NCBI GenBank assembly: GCA_022823105.1
Contig: JAJDXU010000122.1
Location: 1-7,838, forward strand
Source: Dehalococcoidia bacterium
Lineage (GTDB): Bacteria > Chloroflexota > Dehalococcoidia > Lucifugimonadales > UBA3495
Direction of reading: 5' to 3'
Length of the DNA: 7,838 nt
Shown here: positions 1-6,339 of the stretch, in pieces
Layout of the letters: the number at the start of each line of letters is the position of its first letter
Numbering within the stretch: the first letter of the stretch is position 1
The notes under the pieces: model-generated
Seen by the model: the letters and a program-made list of their open reading frames with translations, nothing else
Told to the model about the DNA's origin: nothing
The model's database searches: none
Position numbers and translations under genes: made by a program

Positions 1-1
1 C

Positions 2-406
2 TTGGGATGGAACACCGCTGACCCGAAAGAGTGCTTCATTGAGCTTTACTTACAGAATGAACAGGGGGAACACGGATGGGTGGATTATGCGCTGTTTGCA
101 GAGTACGATATTCACGCCCACGTCAAGGGAGAAGCCTGCCCGTCCGTACTGATTGAAGCCAAGGCGTTGCAGGTTCCGCTTGATGGCCACGTTGAACAAC
201 TGGCCTGGTATGTTGAAGCCGCCAAAATGACGAAGGGGTTGGGCGTCCTAACCAATGGCAGCGAATGGTGGATTTACGATCCCGGACGCCTCGTATCGCC
301 GTCCCCGTTAGCACTGGCGAAAGTGGACATCACCAAGGGGCGAGGCGGGGCAGCGGCGCGGATTCTTCAAACCCACCTGAACGCTGGAAGGCCCCACTTT
401 GGCTGA
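2..406 (+). CDS. HsdR-N-terminal-like PD-(D/E)XK nuclease, 3' part (5' end outside window)
   Basis: The reading frame is open at the left edge and ends at TGA 404-406, leaving 134 codons. The visible protein begins with LGWNTADP, which matches LGWDVADP at residues 43-50 of the minus-strand nuclease at 796-1761, so roughly 40 N-terminal residues are missing. The landmarks of the type I restriction endonuclease HsdR N-terminal fold are present in order, numbered from base 2: Glu14, Asp28 in GWVDYAL, the ExK pair Glu52/Lys54 in LIEAKAL, and Gln66 in GHVEQLAWY. The LTNGSEWWIYD block follows. These are the residues expected to hold metal and cleave DNA. There is no helicase motor, and the chain stops soon after the nuclease core, so it lacks the C-terminal domain of the second copy. 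It probably acts on DNA in the cytoplasm, perhaps with a separate translocase. The fold is well supported; the biological role is inferred. Confidence 0.8.
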   Translation: MGWNTADPKECFIELYLQNEQGEHGWVDYALFAEYDIHAHVKGEACPSVLIEAKALQVPLDGHVEQLAWYVEAAKMTKGLGVLTNGSEWWIYDPGRLVSPSPLALAKVDITKGRGGAAARILQTHLNAGRPHFG

Positions 407-578
407 GATTCGATGCAATTCCCATCCTGAAGCCGTCCGCGCGCCAGAGCCCGCCGTCCTAATGATCTCCGAGCGACTGGGTTACACCCAGCCAGGGCCG
501 GAACCGGCCATCGACCCCCAGCACCTGACCGAGCTCACCAGCCATCTGCCGGAATTCGTGATCTTCGATCCAAGCTGA
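399..578 (+). CDS. Possible small coupled ORF, 59 aa, unknown function
   Basis: A TTG codon at 399-401 sits 7 bases after GGAAGG (386-391) and overlaps the stop of the preceding nuclease gene (404-406), a typical layout for translational coupling. The frame runs to TGA 576-578 and ends 24 bases before the terminator hairpin, so the operon would finish neatly after it. The second half reads like a real protein, with HLTELTSHLPEFVIFDPS at its C-terminus. An internal ATG at 462 gives a 38-residue alternative. I recognise no domain. The frame is open from 381, so this could instead be the original tail of the upstream nuclease, split off by a frameshift near 385-400. A chance ORF is also possible at this length. 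Confidence 0.35.
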   Translation: MAEIRCNSHPEAVRAPEPAVLMISERLGYTQPGPEPAIDPQHLTELTSHLPEFVIFDPS

Positions 579-602
579 CCGCAGGCAACCGACGGTGGCC
601 GG

Positions 603-637
603 AGCGGCCGTCCCGTGAGTCGGGACGGCCGCTTTCG
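603..637 (+). terminator. Rho-independent-type terminator hairpin
   Basis: Bases 603-615 (AGCGGCCGTCCCG) pair perfectly with 621-633 (CGGGACGGCCGCT) around the five-base loop TGAGT. This is a 13-bp stem of almost pure GC. The plus strand continues TTTCG, counting the last stem T, so the U tract is short, as is common in GC-rich genomes. It lies 24 bases after the stop of the possible small ORF and separates the rightward operon from the leftward nuclease gene. On the minus strand the hairpin is followed by no T run, so it should act mainly on rightward transcripts, although the stem could also slow leftward ones. Confidence 0.75.
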
Positions 638-657
638 CTGTGGCACTAGAATGCCGC

Positions 658-760
658 GAATTCCCGCGCCACGGCGCTCCGGGGAGCCTCCAAAGCCGCC
701 GGTGGATGAATTACCACCAGAGCATCCGAGGGCCTCTCCGTGGCCCCCGTGCAGGAATTT
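658..760 (+). repeat. Dispersed intergenic repeat, copy 1
   Basis: This segment aligns with 2077-2177 in the same orientation at about 70% identity by hand alignment. It starts with the identical GAATTCCCGCGCC and shares the block GCCGCCGGTGG and the trinucleotide-rich stretch around GGGC.TCTCCG. Two hairpins are possible. GCTCC (676-680) pairs with GGAGC (683-687). GGTGG (701-705) pairs with CCACC (714-718) around the eight-base loop ATGAATTA. It lies between the terminator and the stop codon of the leftward nuclease gene. No coding function is visible. The family could be a MITE-like or other dispersed repeat. Confidence 0.6.
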
Positions 761-795
761 CGCCGCCGTCAGATCAGGTGCCGCAGGGAATTCGG

Positions 796-1761
796 CTACG
801 GTGCCACTTGCAACCAAACGTCGTCGGGGCTGACACCGCAGTGGAGCAACAGCTTCTGGGCGTTGCCTACCACAGCCTTACGGCCGACGTGGGAATCAAT
901 GACGTATGGCGTTCCCGCGACTGCCGCGCGTTGTTGGAAAGGCCGTCCGGTTGGATGGACAGGCTCTGTGTTGACGATGAAACGTTTGTCGTTGGACGAC
1001 ACAGGCACATTTTTCTCTGGCAGCAAAGCATGGGCAAATAGCCAAGACACCGTGTGCCGTACGATGTAACCCCATGATTGAATATCTCTCGTTTCCCCAT
1101 GCGGAAACCTGATGGCAACGGGCACAGAGTCATCAATGTTCCCGACGAACGAGGACAGACGACACCACCCAGCCTCGGGTTCACCGACCGGCGGATGAGC
1201 AGGGAACGAGGTGGTCTCCTGCTGCGGCGTCTGGGTTACGGATGTGGAATGTGGCGAAACCAACGGCTCTCCCGCCGCGACAGGAATCCCAGAGGAGATG
1301 TTCGGTCTCCACAGCAGGAGCAATTGCAGGGCACACCGATGGGCTGGCGTATCCAAGATTGACAGGTTCAGGACGCGACGCTCTTCAATCGGGACCAGTT
1401 TGGAATTGTCGTAAACTTCCCAGTCATTGCCATTCGTCAAAGCCGGAAACTGAATGCCCAGTTCACTGGCATACGACACGATTTGTGACCGGTGTTTAGA
1501 CAAAGGCTCGTCGAGCTTCTTGGCTTCCAGGAACACGCACACCGTGCCGCCTTCCAGCAATGCGTAGTCGGCGAATTTCCCGTTCACATTGTATTCAGGC
1601 GTTACGAGCACTGGGTCTGCGACATCCCACCCCAATGCCGTCAACAGCGGATCAATGAGCGCCATGCGCGTACGTGTTTCACTGGACCGCAGCAACGCCC
1701 CATGCTCCCTGATGCGTTGCTGCACCGTTGCAATCACGCCGACGAAATTATCCAAAGTCAT
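796..1761 (-). CDS. Stand-alone HsdR-N-terminal-like PD-(D/E)XK nuclease, 321 aa
   Basis: The chosen start is ATG 1761-1759, preceded on the minus strand by AGGGG with a 7-base gap. The frame stays open upstream to a TTG at 1947, but that extension is Arg/Gly-rich, resembles nothing and has no comparable ribosome site. Residues 28-140 carry the HsdR N-terminal nuclease core: LGWDVADP (43-50), Glu56 in PEYNV, Asp65 in FADYAL, Glu79/Lys81 in FLEAKKL, and Gln93 in HRSQIVSYA, followed by ALTNGNDWEVYD. A Pro/Ser/Thr-rich linker (about 165-205) leads to a C-terminal domain of about 110 residues ending near LLLHCGVSPDDVWLQVAP, which I cannot name. There is no Walker motif or helicase region, so the protein cannot translocate alone. 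It is divergent from the PLD-helicase operon, convergent with the first nuclease gene and bracketed by two direct repeats. Cutting or sensing foreign DNA is inferred from the fold. Confidence 0.85.
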   Translation of the reverse strand: MTLDNFVGVIATVQQRIREHGALLRSSETRTRMALIDPLLTALGWDVADPVLVTPEYNVNGKFADYALLEGGTVCVFLEAKKLDEPLSKHRSQIVSYASELGIQFPALTNGNDWEVYDNSKLVPIEERRVLNLSILDTPAHRCALQLLLLWRPNISSGIPVAAGEPLVSPHSTSVTQTPQQETTSFPAHPPVGEPEAGWCRLSSFVGNIDDSVPVAIRFPHGETRDIQSWGYIVRHTVSWLFAHALLPEKNVPVSSNDKRFIVNTEPVHPTGRPFQQRAAVAGTPYVIDSHVGRKAVVGNAQKLLLHCGVSPDDVWLQVAP

Positions 1762-1768
1762 GACGTTT

Positions 1769-1773
1769 CCCCT
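1769..1773 (-). promoter_or_regulatory. Ribosome binding site for the leftward nuclease
   Basis: The minus strand reads AGGGG here, then seven bases (AAACGTC), then ATG. This is the only good Shine-Dalgarno match near the possible starts (ATG 1794, TTG 1947), so it decides the start of the 321-residue protein. Confidence 0.65.
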
Positions 1774-2076
1774 GCTACTCGCCGAGTTCACCATGTCATC
1801 GGCAACGGGCCGAAGGCGCCGCAACCTTCCCGCACACCTCGATCTTCGGAATGATAACGACAGCAATCCATCGAACGACAAACCTTCCCGGGAGCCCGTT
1901 CCGCGACCTTGCCCCACCGCACCGGCGCGCGCACATCGTCGTTGCAAGGACGACCAAGGCGAACAGTGACCGTCGGATGCCCTCGGAGACGAGGACTACT
2001 GCACATTCCACATGCAGAAGTAGCAACGGGAGCTACCCAGTACCTGCCCACCGCGCCGTAGGCTACACAGCACCCC

Positions 2077-2177
2077 GAATTCCCGCGCCTCGCGGCCTCG
2101 GGCGGCCGCCAACGCCGCCGGTGGAAATTTCACCACCAAGAAACAAAGGGCATCTCCGCCGCTCCGGCGCGGGTTTC
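2077..2177 (+). repeat. Dispersed intergenic repeat, copy 2
   Basis: This is the partner of 658-760, in direct orientation. It begins with the same GAATTCCCGCGCC and has the same order of elements. Hairpin one is GCGGCC (2092-2097) with GGCCGC (2104-2109). Hairpin two is GGTGG (2120-2124) with CCACC (2133-2137) around the loop AAATTTCA. The hairpin-one arms differ in sequence from copy 1 yet still pair, and hairpin two keeps its arms while the loop changes. A further hairpin CGCCG/CGGCG (2157-2169) is seen only in this copy. It lies 316 bases upstream of the leftward nuclease start codon. Confidence 0.6.
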
Positions 2178-2382
2178 TGGGAACGACCGCAATCGGCTCC
2201 GTCCGATGCGCCTCGACGCAGACCTCGCGAGTAAACTGGTAAGAAGCAGTCCATCGTCCGACATTGCCCGAATACCTGGAATGCAGACCCTGAGGTACCG
2301 GCCCACGTGAAGACGGCCCCGTCGTGACCGCATTTTCATTGCACCGGCGAACTCCCATCCCCGACGCGGAATGACCGTATGG

Positions 2383-2402
2383 CGGTTCCAGAGCGGGAAC
2401 CG
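2383..2402. repeat. Small inverted repeat, 7-bp arms
   Basis: CGGTTCC (2383-2389) and GGAACCG (2396-2402) are perfect complements around the six-base loop AGAGCG. No T tract follows on either strand, so it is not an obvious terminator. It may be chance in GC-rich DNA or part of a structured leader. Confidence 0.3.
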
Positions 2403-2612
2403 GCACCCTATTGAACACAGATTCCATGCGAACCAATAGCCAACCAAGCCAGGGACATCACCGCATTTCCGTCAACGAGTACCGCGCGAGCGGGACTGCC
2501 TGCTCTGTGGCCGCGCAAATGGGAACACATCCTGAACGCCAGTACAATCGGCGAAACAGATGGGATGGCTAAGAGTCCTTTGCACGACACTGGTTCACCA
2601 TGGCAAACATCG

Positions 2613-2642
2613 TTGACCAGCCCCGCACTTACAGGCTAACCT
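2613..2642 (+). promoter_or_regulatory. Weak candidate promoter for the helicase operon
   Basis: TTGACC (2613-2618) matches five of six bases of the -35 consensus. TAACCT (2637-2642) lies 18 bases further on and fits only the loose TANNNT form of a -10 box. If real, transcription would begin near 2650 and both palindromic elements at 2676-2784 would lie in an untranslated leader of about 250 bases. The match is weak and could be chance. Confidence 0.2.
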
Positions 2643-2675
2643 GAGAACGGAAGCCAAATTGCAGTTACCATATGC

Positions 2676-2724
2676 GGGGCCGTTGCCGATGTTCCCCGAC
2701 TGATAAATCAGAGGCAACGGCCCC
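2676..2724. repeat. Nested long hairpin, 12-bp perfect outer arms
   Basis: GGGGCCGTTGCC (2676-2687) and GGCAACGGCCCC (2713-2724) are perfect reverse complements separated by 25 bases. Within the loop, CTGAT (2700-2704) and ATCAG (2707-2711) form a second inverted repeat with a two-base gap. A perfect 12-bp arm with a nested arm is unlikely by chance. No T run follows on either strand, which argues against a standard terminator. It could be a leader structure of the operon, a small RNA, a cruciform protein-binding site, or a relic of a mobile element end. Confidence 0.6.
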
Positions 2725-2766
2725 AACCGGGCGGACAACACGAGATGTCGTGACAAACGGCTACTC

Positions 2767-2784
2767 GGCAGATCAAGATCTGCC
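2767..2784. promoter_or_regulatory. Operator-like 18-bp palindrome
   Basis: GGCAGATC (2767-2774) and GATCTGCC (2777-2784) are perfect reverse complements with a two-base AA spacer, the usual shape of a dimeric regulator's operator. Each arm contains a GATC, so a Dam-type methylase, if present, could affect binding. It lies 120 bases before the helicase start at 2905. No regulator gene is visible in the window. A role in controlling the operon, as with restriction-system controller proteins, is inference. Confidence 0.4.
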
Positions 2785-2894
2785 CAAGTGCAAAAGCCAT
2801 TCCTGACAAACCCAAGGACAGCACCCGTACGTCCGCATGACTTACGCTCGCGCTACATCTGGAGCATGAACCGCGAAACCTCGTCGATATGGCT

Positions 2895-2899
2895 GGAGG
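2895..2899 (+). promoter_or_regulatory. Ribosome binding site deciding the helicase start
   Basis: A GGAGG lies five bases before the in-frame GTG at 2905-2907. The upstream ATG at 2866 has only GGAG one base away, too close to work, and the GTG at 2788 has no ribosome site. This is the reason for starting the helicase at 2905. Confidence 0.5.
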
Positions 2900-2904
2900 C
2901 ATTA

Positions 2905-5900
2905 GTGCCAAGAATCTTTGACAATCTCAGCCCCAACACCAAGCTGGCACCAGCGTTGCAAGAATCCCTGTCCATCTCAGACAGGGCGGATTTCTGCGTT
3001 GGCTACTTCAACCTGCGGGGTTGGGGAGACCTCGCGCCTTACGTGGACAACTGGGACCCGGAAGACGGTCCGTGCCGCATTCTGATCGGAATGCAGCGCC
3101 TTCCGAACGACGAACTCAGGGAGGCGTTGGCGATGCGCGACGGCCCGCCAAGCGTGGACAACGCCACCGCGCACCGCCTGCGGGTACAGCTGGCCGAGCA
3201 GTTGCGCCAGCAGTTGACCTTTGGACTTCCTACCAACGCTGACGAAACGGCGCTACACCGCCTGGCCAGCCAACTAAAGGCTAAGCGAGTCATTGTCAAG
3301 CTGTTTCTGCGTCACCCTCTGCACGCCAAGCTCTACCTGTTGTTCCGGAACGATCCCAACAACCCCATCACGGGCTACTTGGGCAGCAGCAATCTGACCC
3401 TCGCTGGCCTGTCCCAGCAGGGCGAACTGAACGTTGACGTTCTGGACCACGATGCCACCGACAAACTGCAGCAGTGGTTCGAGGACCGCTGGAAAGACCG
3501 ACTGTGCGTTGACATTACTGACGAACTGCTGGAAATCATCGAAGAAAGCTGGGCGCGCGACGACCTGGTGCCGCCGTACCACGTCTATCTCAAAATGGCG
3601 TACCATCTATCCAACGAAGCACGGGCCGGCATCGAGGAGTTCAAAGTCCCCAGCGTCTTCGGCAACCGCCTGTTTGAGTTCCAAACCGCCGCCGTCAAGA
3701 TCGCCGCGCACCACCTGAACCGACGCAACGGCGTACTGGTCGGCGATGTAGTCGGACTGGGCAAGACCCTGATCGCTACTGCGGTGGCGCGTATCTTTGA
3801 AGACGATCTGGGTACCCAGACCCTCATCATCTGCCCCAAGAACCTGGTCAGGATGTGGGAAGAGTACCGCGACGAATACGGACTGCGCGCACGCGTCATG
3901 TCCATCAGCCGGGTGCTCGGCGAACTACCCAATCTGCGTCGCTACCACCAGGTCATCATTGACGAGAGCCACAACCTGCGCAACCGAGAGGGCAAGCGCT
4001 ACCGCGCCATCCGCGAGTACATCAGCGAGAATGAGAGCCGGTGCATCCTGCTGTCGGCCACGCCGTACAACAAGACCTACCACGACCTGTCGAACCAACT
4101 GCGACTGTTCATCAGCGAGGAGCAGGACCTGGGAATCCGCCCGGAGCAGAAGCTGCGCAACATGGGCGAAATGGAATTCCGGCGTCAGCACCAAGCCAAC
4201 CCGCGCAGCCTGGCCGCGTTCGAGTTGAGCGAGTACGCCGACGACTGGCGTGACCTGATGCGCCTGTACATGGTGCGCCGCACCCGCAGCTTTGTCCAAG
4301 ACCATTACGCCGAAACCGATCCCGATACAGGCCGTAAGTTCATCACCTTTGAGGACGGCGGTCGCTCGTACTTCCCGACACGGGTTCCACAGACTGTCGG
4401 TTTCGCCGTCAACGACGCCGACCCCGACGACCAGTACGCCCGGATGTACGCACCGGCGACCGTGGACGTGATCGAAGAACTGACTTTGCCGCGCTATGGT
4501 CTCGGCAACTATGTGCTGGACAATCCGGCGACGCCGCCATCAGCCACGGAAGACCGCCAAATCCAGAACCTGGCGCGGGCCGGCAAGCGGCTGATGGGGT
4601 TCTGTCGTACCAACCTTTTCAAAAGGCTGGAAAGCAGCGGCGCCGCTTTCGTCCAGTCTGTGGAACGGCACGCGCTCCGCAACTACATCTTCCTGCACGC
4701 GCTGCGCAACGGGCTGCCGTTGCCAGTGGGCACCCAAGACGCCGAAATGCTGGACTCCCGCTTCACCGACGAGGATGTTGACATAGCGCAAGGCGCATTC
4801 GCCGACCCTGACGATGATGTGGACCAAGACCAAGACACGGACAACGGCGCTCTCAATGCCGACGGCGCGTCCCGCCACTGGACGGCGGAGTCATTCGAGC
4901 AACGCGCCGCGCGCATCTACGATGAGTACGCCACCCGTTACCAGCGCCGGTTCACCTGGATGCGTCACGACCTGTTCCGCCCCGAATTAGAAAGGGAACT
5001 ACAAGGCGACGCCGACGCACTGGTTGCCCTGTTGCAGAACAACGGAACGTGGGATCCGTCCCAAGACGCCAAGCTGGATGCCCTGCAAGAGCTCATCAAT
5101 GAGACTTACCCCAACCAGAAAATCATCGTGTTTTCCCAATTCGCCGATACCGTGCGGTATCTGGAAAGTGAGCTGAAAGGGCGAGGCGTGAGCGCGTTGG
5201 AAGGCGTCACCGGCGACTCTCCCGACCCAACAGTGATAGCGTGGCGTTTCAGCCCGGTGAGCAACGACAAACGGAGCAGCATCACGCCAGACCAAGAATT
5301 GCGTGTGCTCGTCGCAACCGACGTGCTCAGCGAGGGCCAAAACCTGCAAGACTGCGCCGTCGTGGTCAACTACGACTTGCCCTGGGCCATCATCAGGCTG
5401 ATCCAGCGGGCCGGGCGCGTGGACCGTATCGGGCAGACCGCTGAGGAAATTCTCTGCCACTCCTTCATGCCGTCCGACGGCGTGGAACGCATCATCAATC
5501 TGCGCGGCAGGGTACGCCACCGGCTGCGGGAGAACGCTGAGGTCGTCGGCACCGACGAGGCGTTTTTCGAGGACGACCCGGACGACCAGCCCATCATCAA
5601 CCTCTACAACGAGCAGGCCGGCATCTTGGACGGGGAAGCCGACGGCGAAGTCGATTTAACTTCCCACGCCTACCAGATTTGGAAAAACGCCACCGCCGCC
5701 AACAGGAGACTGGAACGGGCTGTTACCGCACTCCCCGATGTGGTGTTTTCCTCTCGCCAGCATTACGGAGACACGCGGCAGCCGGAAGGTACCCTCGTCT
5801 ATCTGCGGACCGCAGACGACAACGACGCGCTGGCCTACGTGGGACGCGATGGGCTGAGCATCACCGAGTCGCCCATCGAAATCCTGAATGCGGCGTATTG

Positions 5901-6339
5901 CCTATCCGACACACTGGCACATCCGAGGCACGAAGAGCACCACGGACTGGTGGCCGCCGGCGCCAAGCACATCGCGCAACGGGCCCGTAACATCGGCGGA
6001 CAACTGGGCAGGCCCAGCAGCGCACGCTACCGCGCTTACAACCGCCTCAAGGAATATGCCGAAGGCATCAAAGGCCAGCTGTTCGACAGTGAAGACCTGC
6101 GCCAGGCTATCAACGATATTTACCGTTACCCGTTGCGCCAGGCCGCCGTGGACACCCTGAACCGCCAAATGCGCAGCGGCATTGACGACCCCGGCCTTGC
6201 CGACTTGGTTATCCAGATGCGGGACGAGGACCGCCTGTGCATAATGGAACGAGACGACACCGAAATCCAAGAACCGCGCATCATCTGCTCAATGGGCCTT
6301 TTTGACCACGAAAACGAGGAACCACGGGATGGCTGCTGA
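2905..6339 (+). CDS. PLD-nuclease/SNF2-like helicase fusion, 1144 aa
   Basis: This is a predicted ATP-driven DNA translocase with its own nuclease domain. Residues 1-180 form a phospholipase-D-type domain opening with PRIFDNLSP and ADFCVGYFNLRGW. It has His140/Lys142 in HAKLYLLF, GSSNLT (160-165) and Glu174. The usual HKD aspartate four residues after the lysine is not seen. The superfamily 2 motor follows: FEFQ (Q-motif-like), Walker A GDVVGLGKT (280-288), Walker B DESH (353-356), SATP (384-387), the second RecA lobe with IIVFSQFADT, VATDVLSEGQ (803-812) and QRAGRVDRIGQ (834-844). A very acidic stretch (about 620-650) separates the lobes. The C-terminal 250 residues have no named domain. The GTG start fits the GGAGG site; ATG 2866 would add 13 residues. 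The stop overlaps the methyltransferase start by 11 bases, so the two are co-translated. A restriction or defence role is inferred from this pairing, as in DISARM-like systems. It is not a full HsdR, since the HsdR nuclease domain is absent. Confidence 0.9.
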   Translation: MPRIFDNLSPNTKLAPALQESLSISDRADFCVGYFNLRGWGDLAPYVDNWDPEDGPCRILIGMQRLPNDELREALAMRDGPPSVDNATAHRLRVQLAEQLRQQLTFGLPTNADETALHRLASQLKAKRVIVKLFLRHPLHAKLYLLFRNDPNNPITGYLGSSNLTLAGLSQQGELNVDVLDHDATDKLQQWFEDRWKDRLCVDITDELLEIIEESWARDDLVPPYHVYLKMAYHLSNEARAGIEEFKVPSVFGNRLFEFQTAAVKIAAHHLNRRNGVLVGDVVGLGKTLIATAVARIFEDDLGTQTLIICPKNLVRMWEEYRDEYGLRARVMSISRVLGELPNLRRYHQVIIDESHNLRNREGKRYRAIREYISENESRCILLSATPYNKTYHDLSNQLRLFISEEQDLGIRPEQKLRNMGEMEFRRQHQANPRSLAAFELSEYADDWRDLMRLYMVRRTRSFVQDHYAETDPDTGRKFITFEDGGRSYFPTRVPQTVGFAVNDADPDDQYARMYAPATVDVIEELTLPRYGLGNYVLDNPATPPSATEDRQIQNLARAGKRLMGFCRTNLFKRLESSGAAFVQSVERHALRNYIFLHALRNGLPLPVGTQDAEMLDSRFTDEDVDIAQGAFADPDDDVDQDQDTDNGALNADGASRHWTAESFEQRAARIYDEYATRYQRRFTWMRHDLFRPELERELQGDADALVALLQNNGTWDPSQDAKLDALQELINETYPNQKIIVFSQFADTVRYLESELKGRGVSALEGVTGDSPDPTVIAWRFSPVSNDKRSSITPDQELRVLVATDVLSEGQNLQDCAVVVNYDLPWAIIRLIQRAGRVDRIGQTAEEILCHSFMPSDGVERIINLRGRVRHRLRENAEVVGTDEAFFEDDPDDQPIINLYNEQAGILDGEADGEVDLTSHAYQIWKNATAANRRLERAVTALPDVVFSSRQHYGDTRQPEGTLVYLRTADDNDALAYVGRDGLSITESPIEILNAAYCLSDTLAHPRHEEHHGLVAAGAKHIAQRARNIGGQLGRPSSARYRAYNRLKEYAEGIKGQLFDSEDLRQAINDIYRYPLRQAAVDTLNRQMRSGIDDPGLADLVIQMRDEDRLCIMERDDTEIQEPRIICSMGLFDHENEEPRDGC
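6316..6320 (+). promoter_or_regulatory. Ribosome binding site of the methyltransferase gene, inside the helicase gene
   Basis: GAGGA lies eight bases before ATG 6329-6331, within the last codons of the helicase gene. It supports the 11-base overlap and coupled translation of the two proteins. Confidence 0.6.

Larger units (their letters stand above)
1762..2904. other. 1.1-kb divergent intergenic region without a credible gene
   Basis: Several frames are open here on both strands, but their translations are Arg/Pro/Gly/Ala-rich, overlap one another and lack convincing ribosome sites, as expected for GC-rich noncoding DNA. The stretch separates the leftward nuclease gene from the rightward helicase operon, so it must hold both promoters. 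It contains repeat copy 2 (2077-2177), a small hairpin (2383-2402), a possible promoter (2613-2642), a nested long hairpin (2676-2724) and an operator-like palindrome (2767-2784). Its unusual length suggests a regulatory role, a noncoding RNA or the remains of an insertion. Confidence 0.55.

Noticed and set aside
1851..1879. Minus-strand TATCAT as a -10 box for the leftward nuclease
   Set aside because: No acceptable -35 box stands at 16-18 bases, so the match is too weak to report as a promoter.
1851..2234. 127-codon plus-strand open frame
   Set aside because: Low-complexity Pro/Arg/Ser composition. The part that resembles the frame at 615-833 is simply the repeat translated, not evidence of a protein family.
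1996..2436. 146-codon minus-strand open frame in the intergenic region
   Set aside because: Arg/Ala/Gly/Pro-rich with no recognisable motif. It runs through repeat copy 2 and overlaps other equally long frames, and there is no clear ribosome site.
2456..2540. Possible zinc-ribbon or HNH remnant with CLLCGR
   Set aside because: Only one cysteine pair in a frame of about 30 codons closed by stops on both sides, so chance is the simpler explanation.
2837..2869. Ten-codon leader ORF ending in an ATGA overlap with the ATG at 2866
   Set aside because: It has no ribosome site at a workable distance, and the helicase more likely starts at GTG 2905, so the overlap has no clear meaning.
2788..2904. 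Longer helicase start at GTG 2788 or ATG 2866
   Set aside because: Neither has a usable Shine-Dalgarno site, and the extra residues do not resemble the domain, which begins near PRIFDNLSP. ATG 2866 remains a second choice.
3925..4305. Long open frames antisense to the helicase gene
   Set aside because: They are typical shadow frames of a GC-rich coding strand, and the sense frame carries all the helicase motifs.
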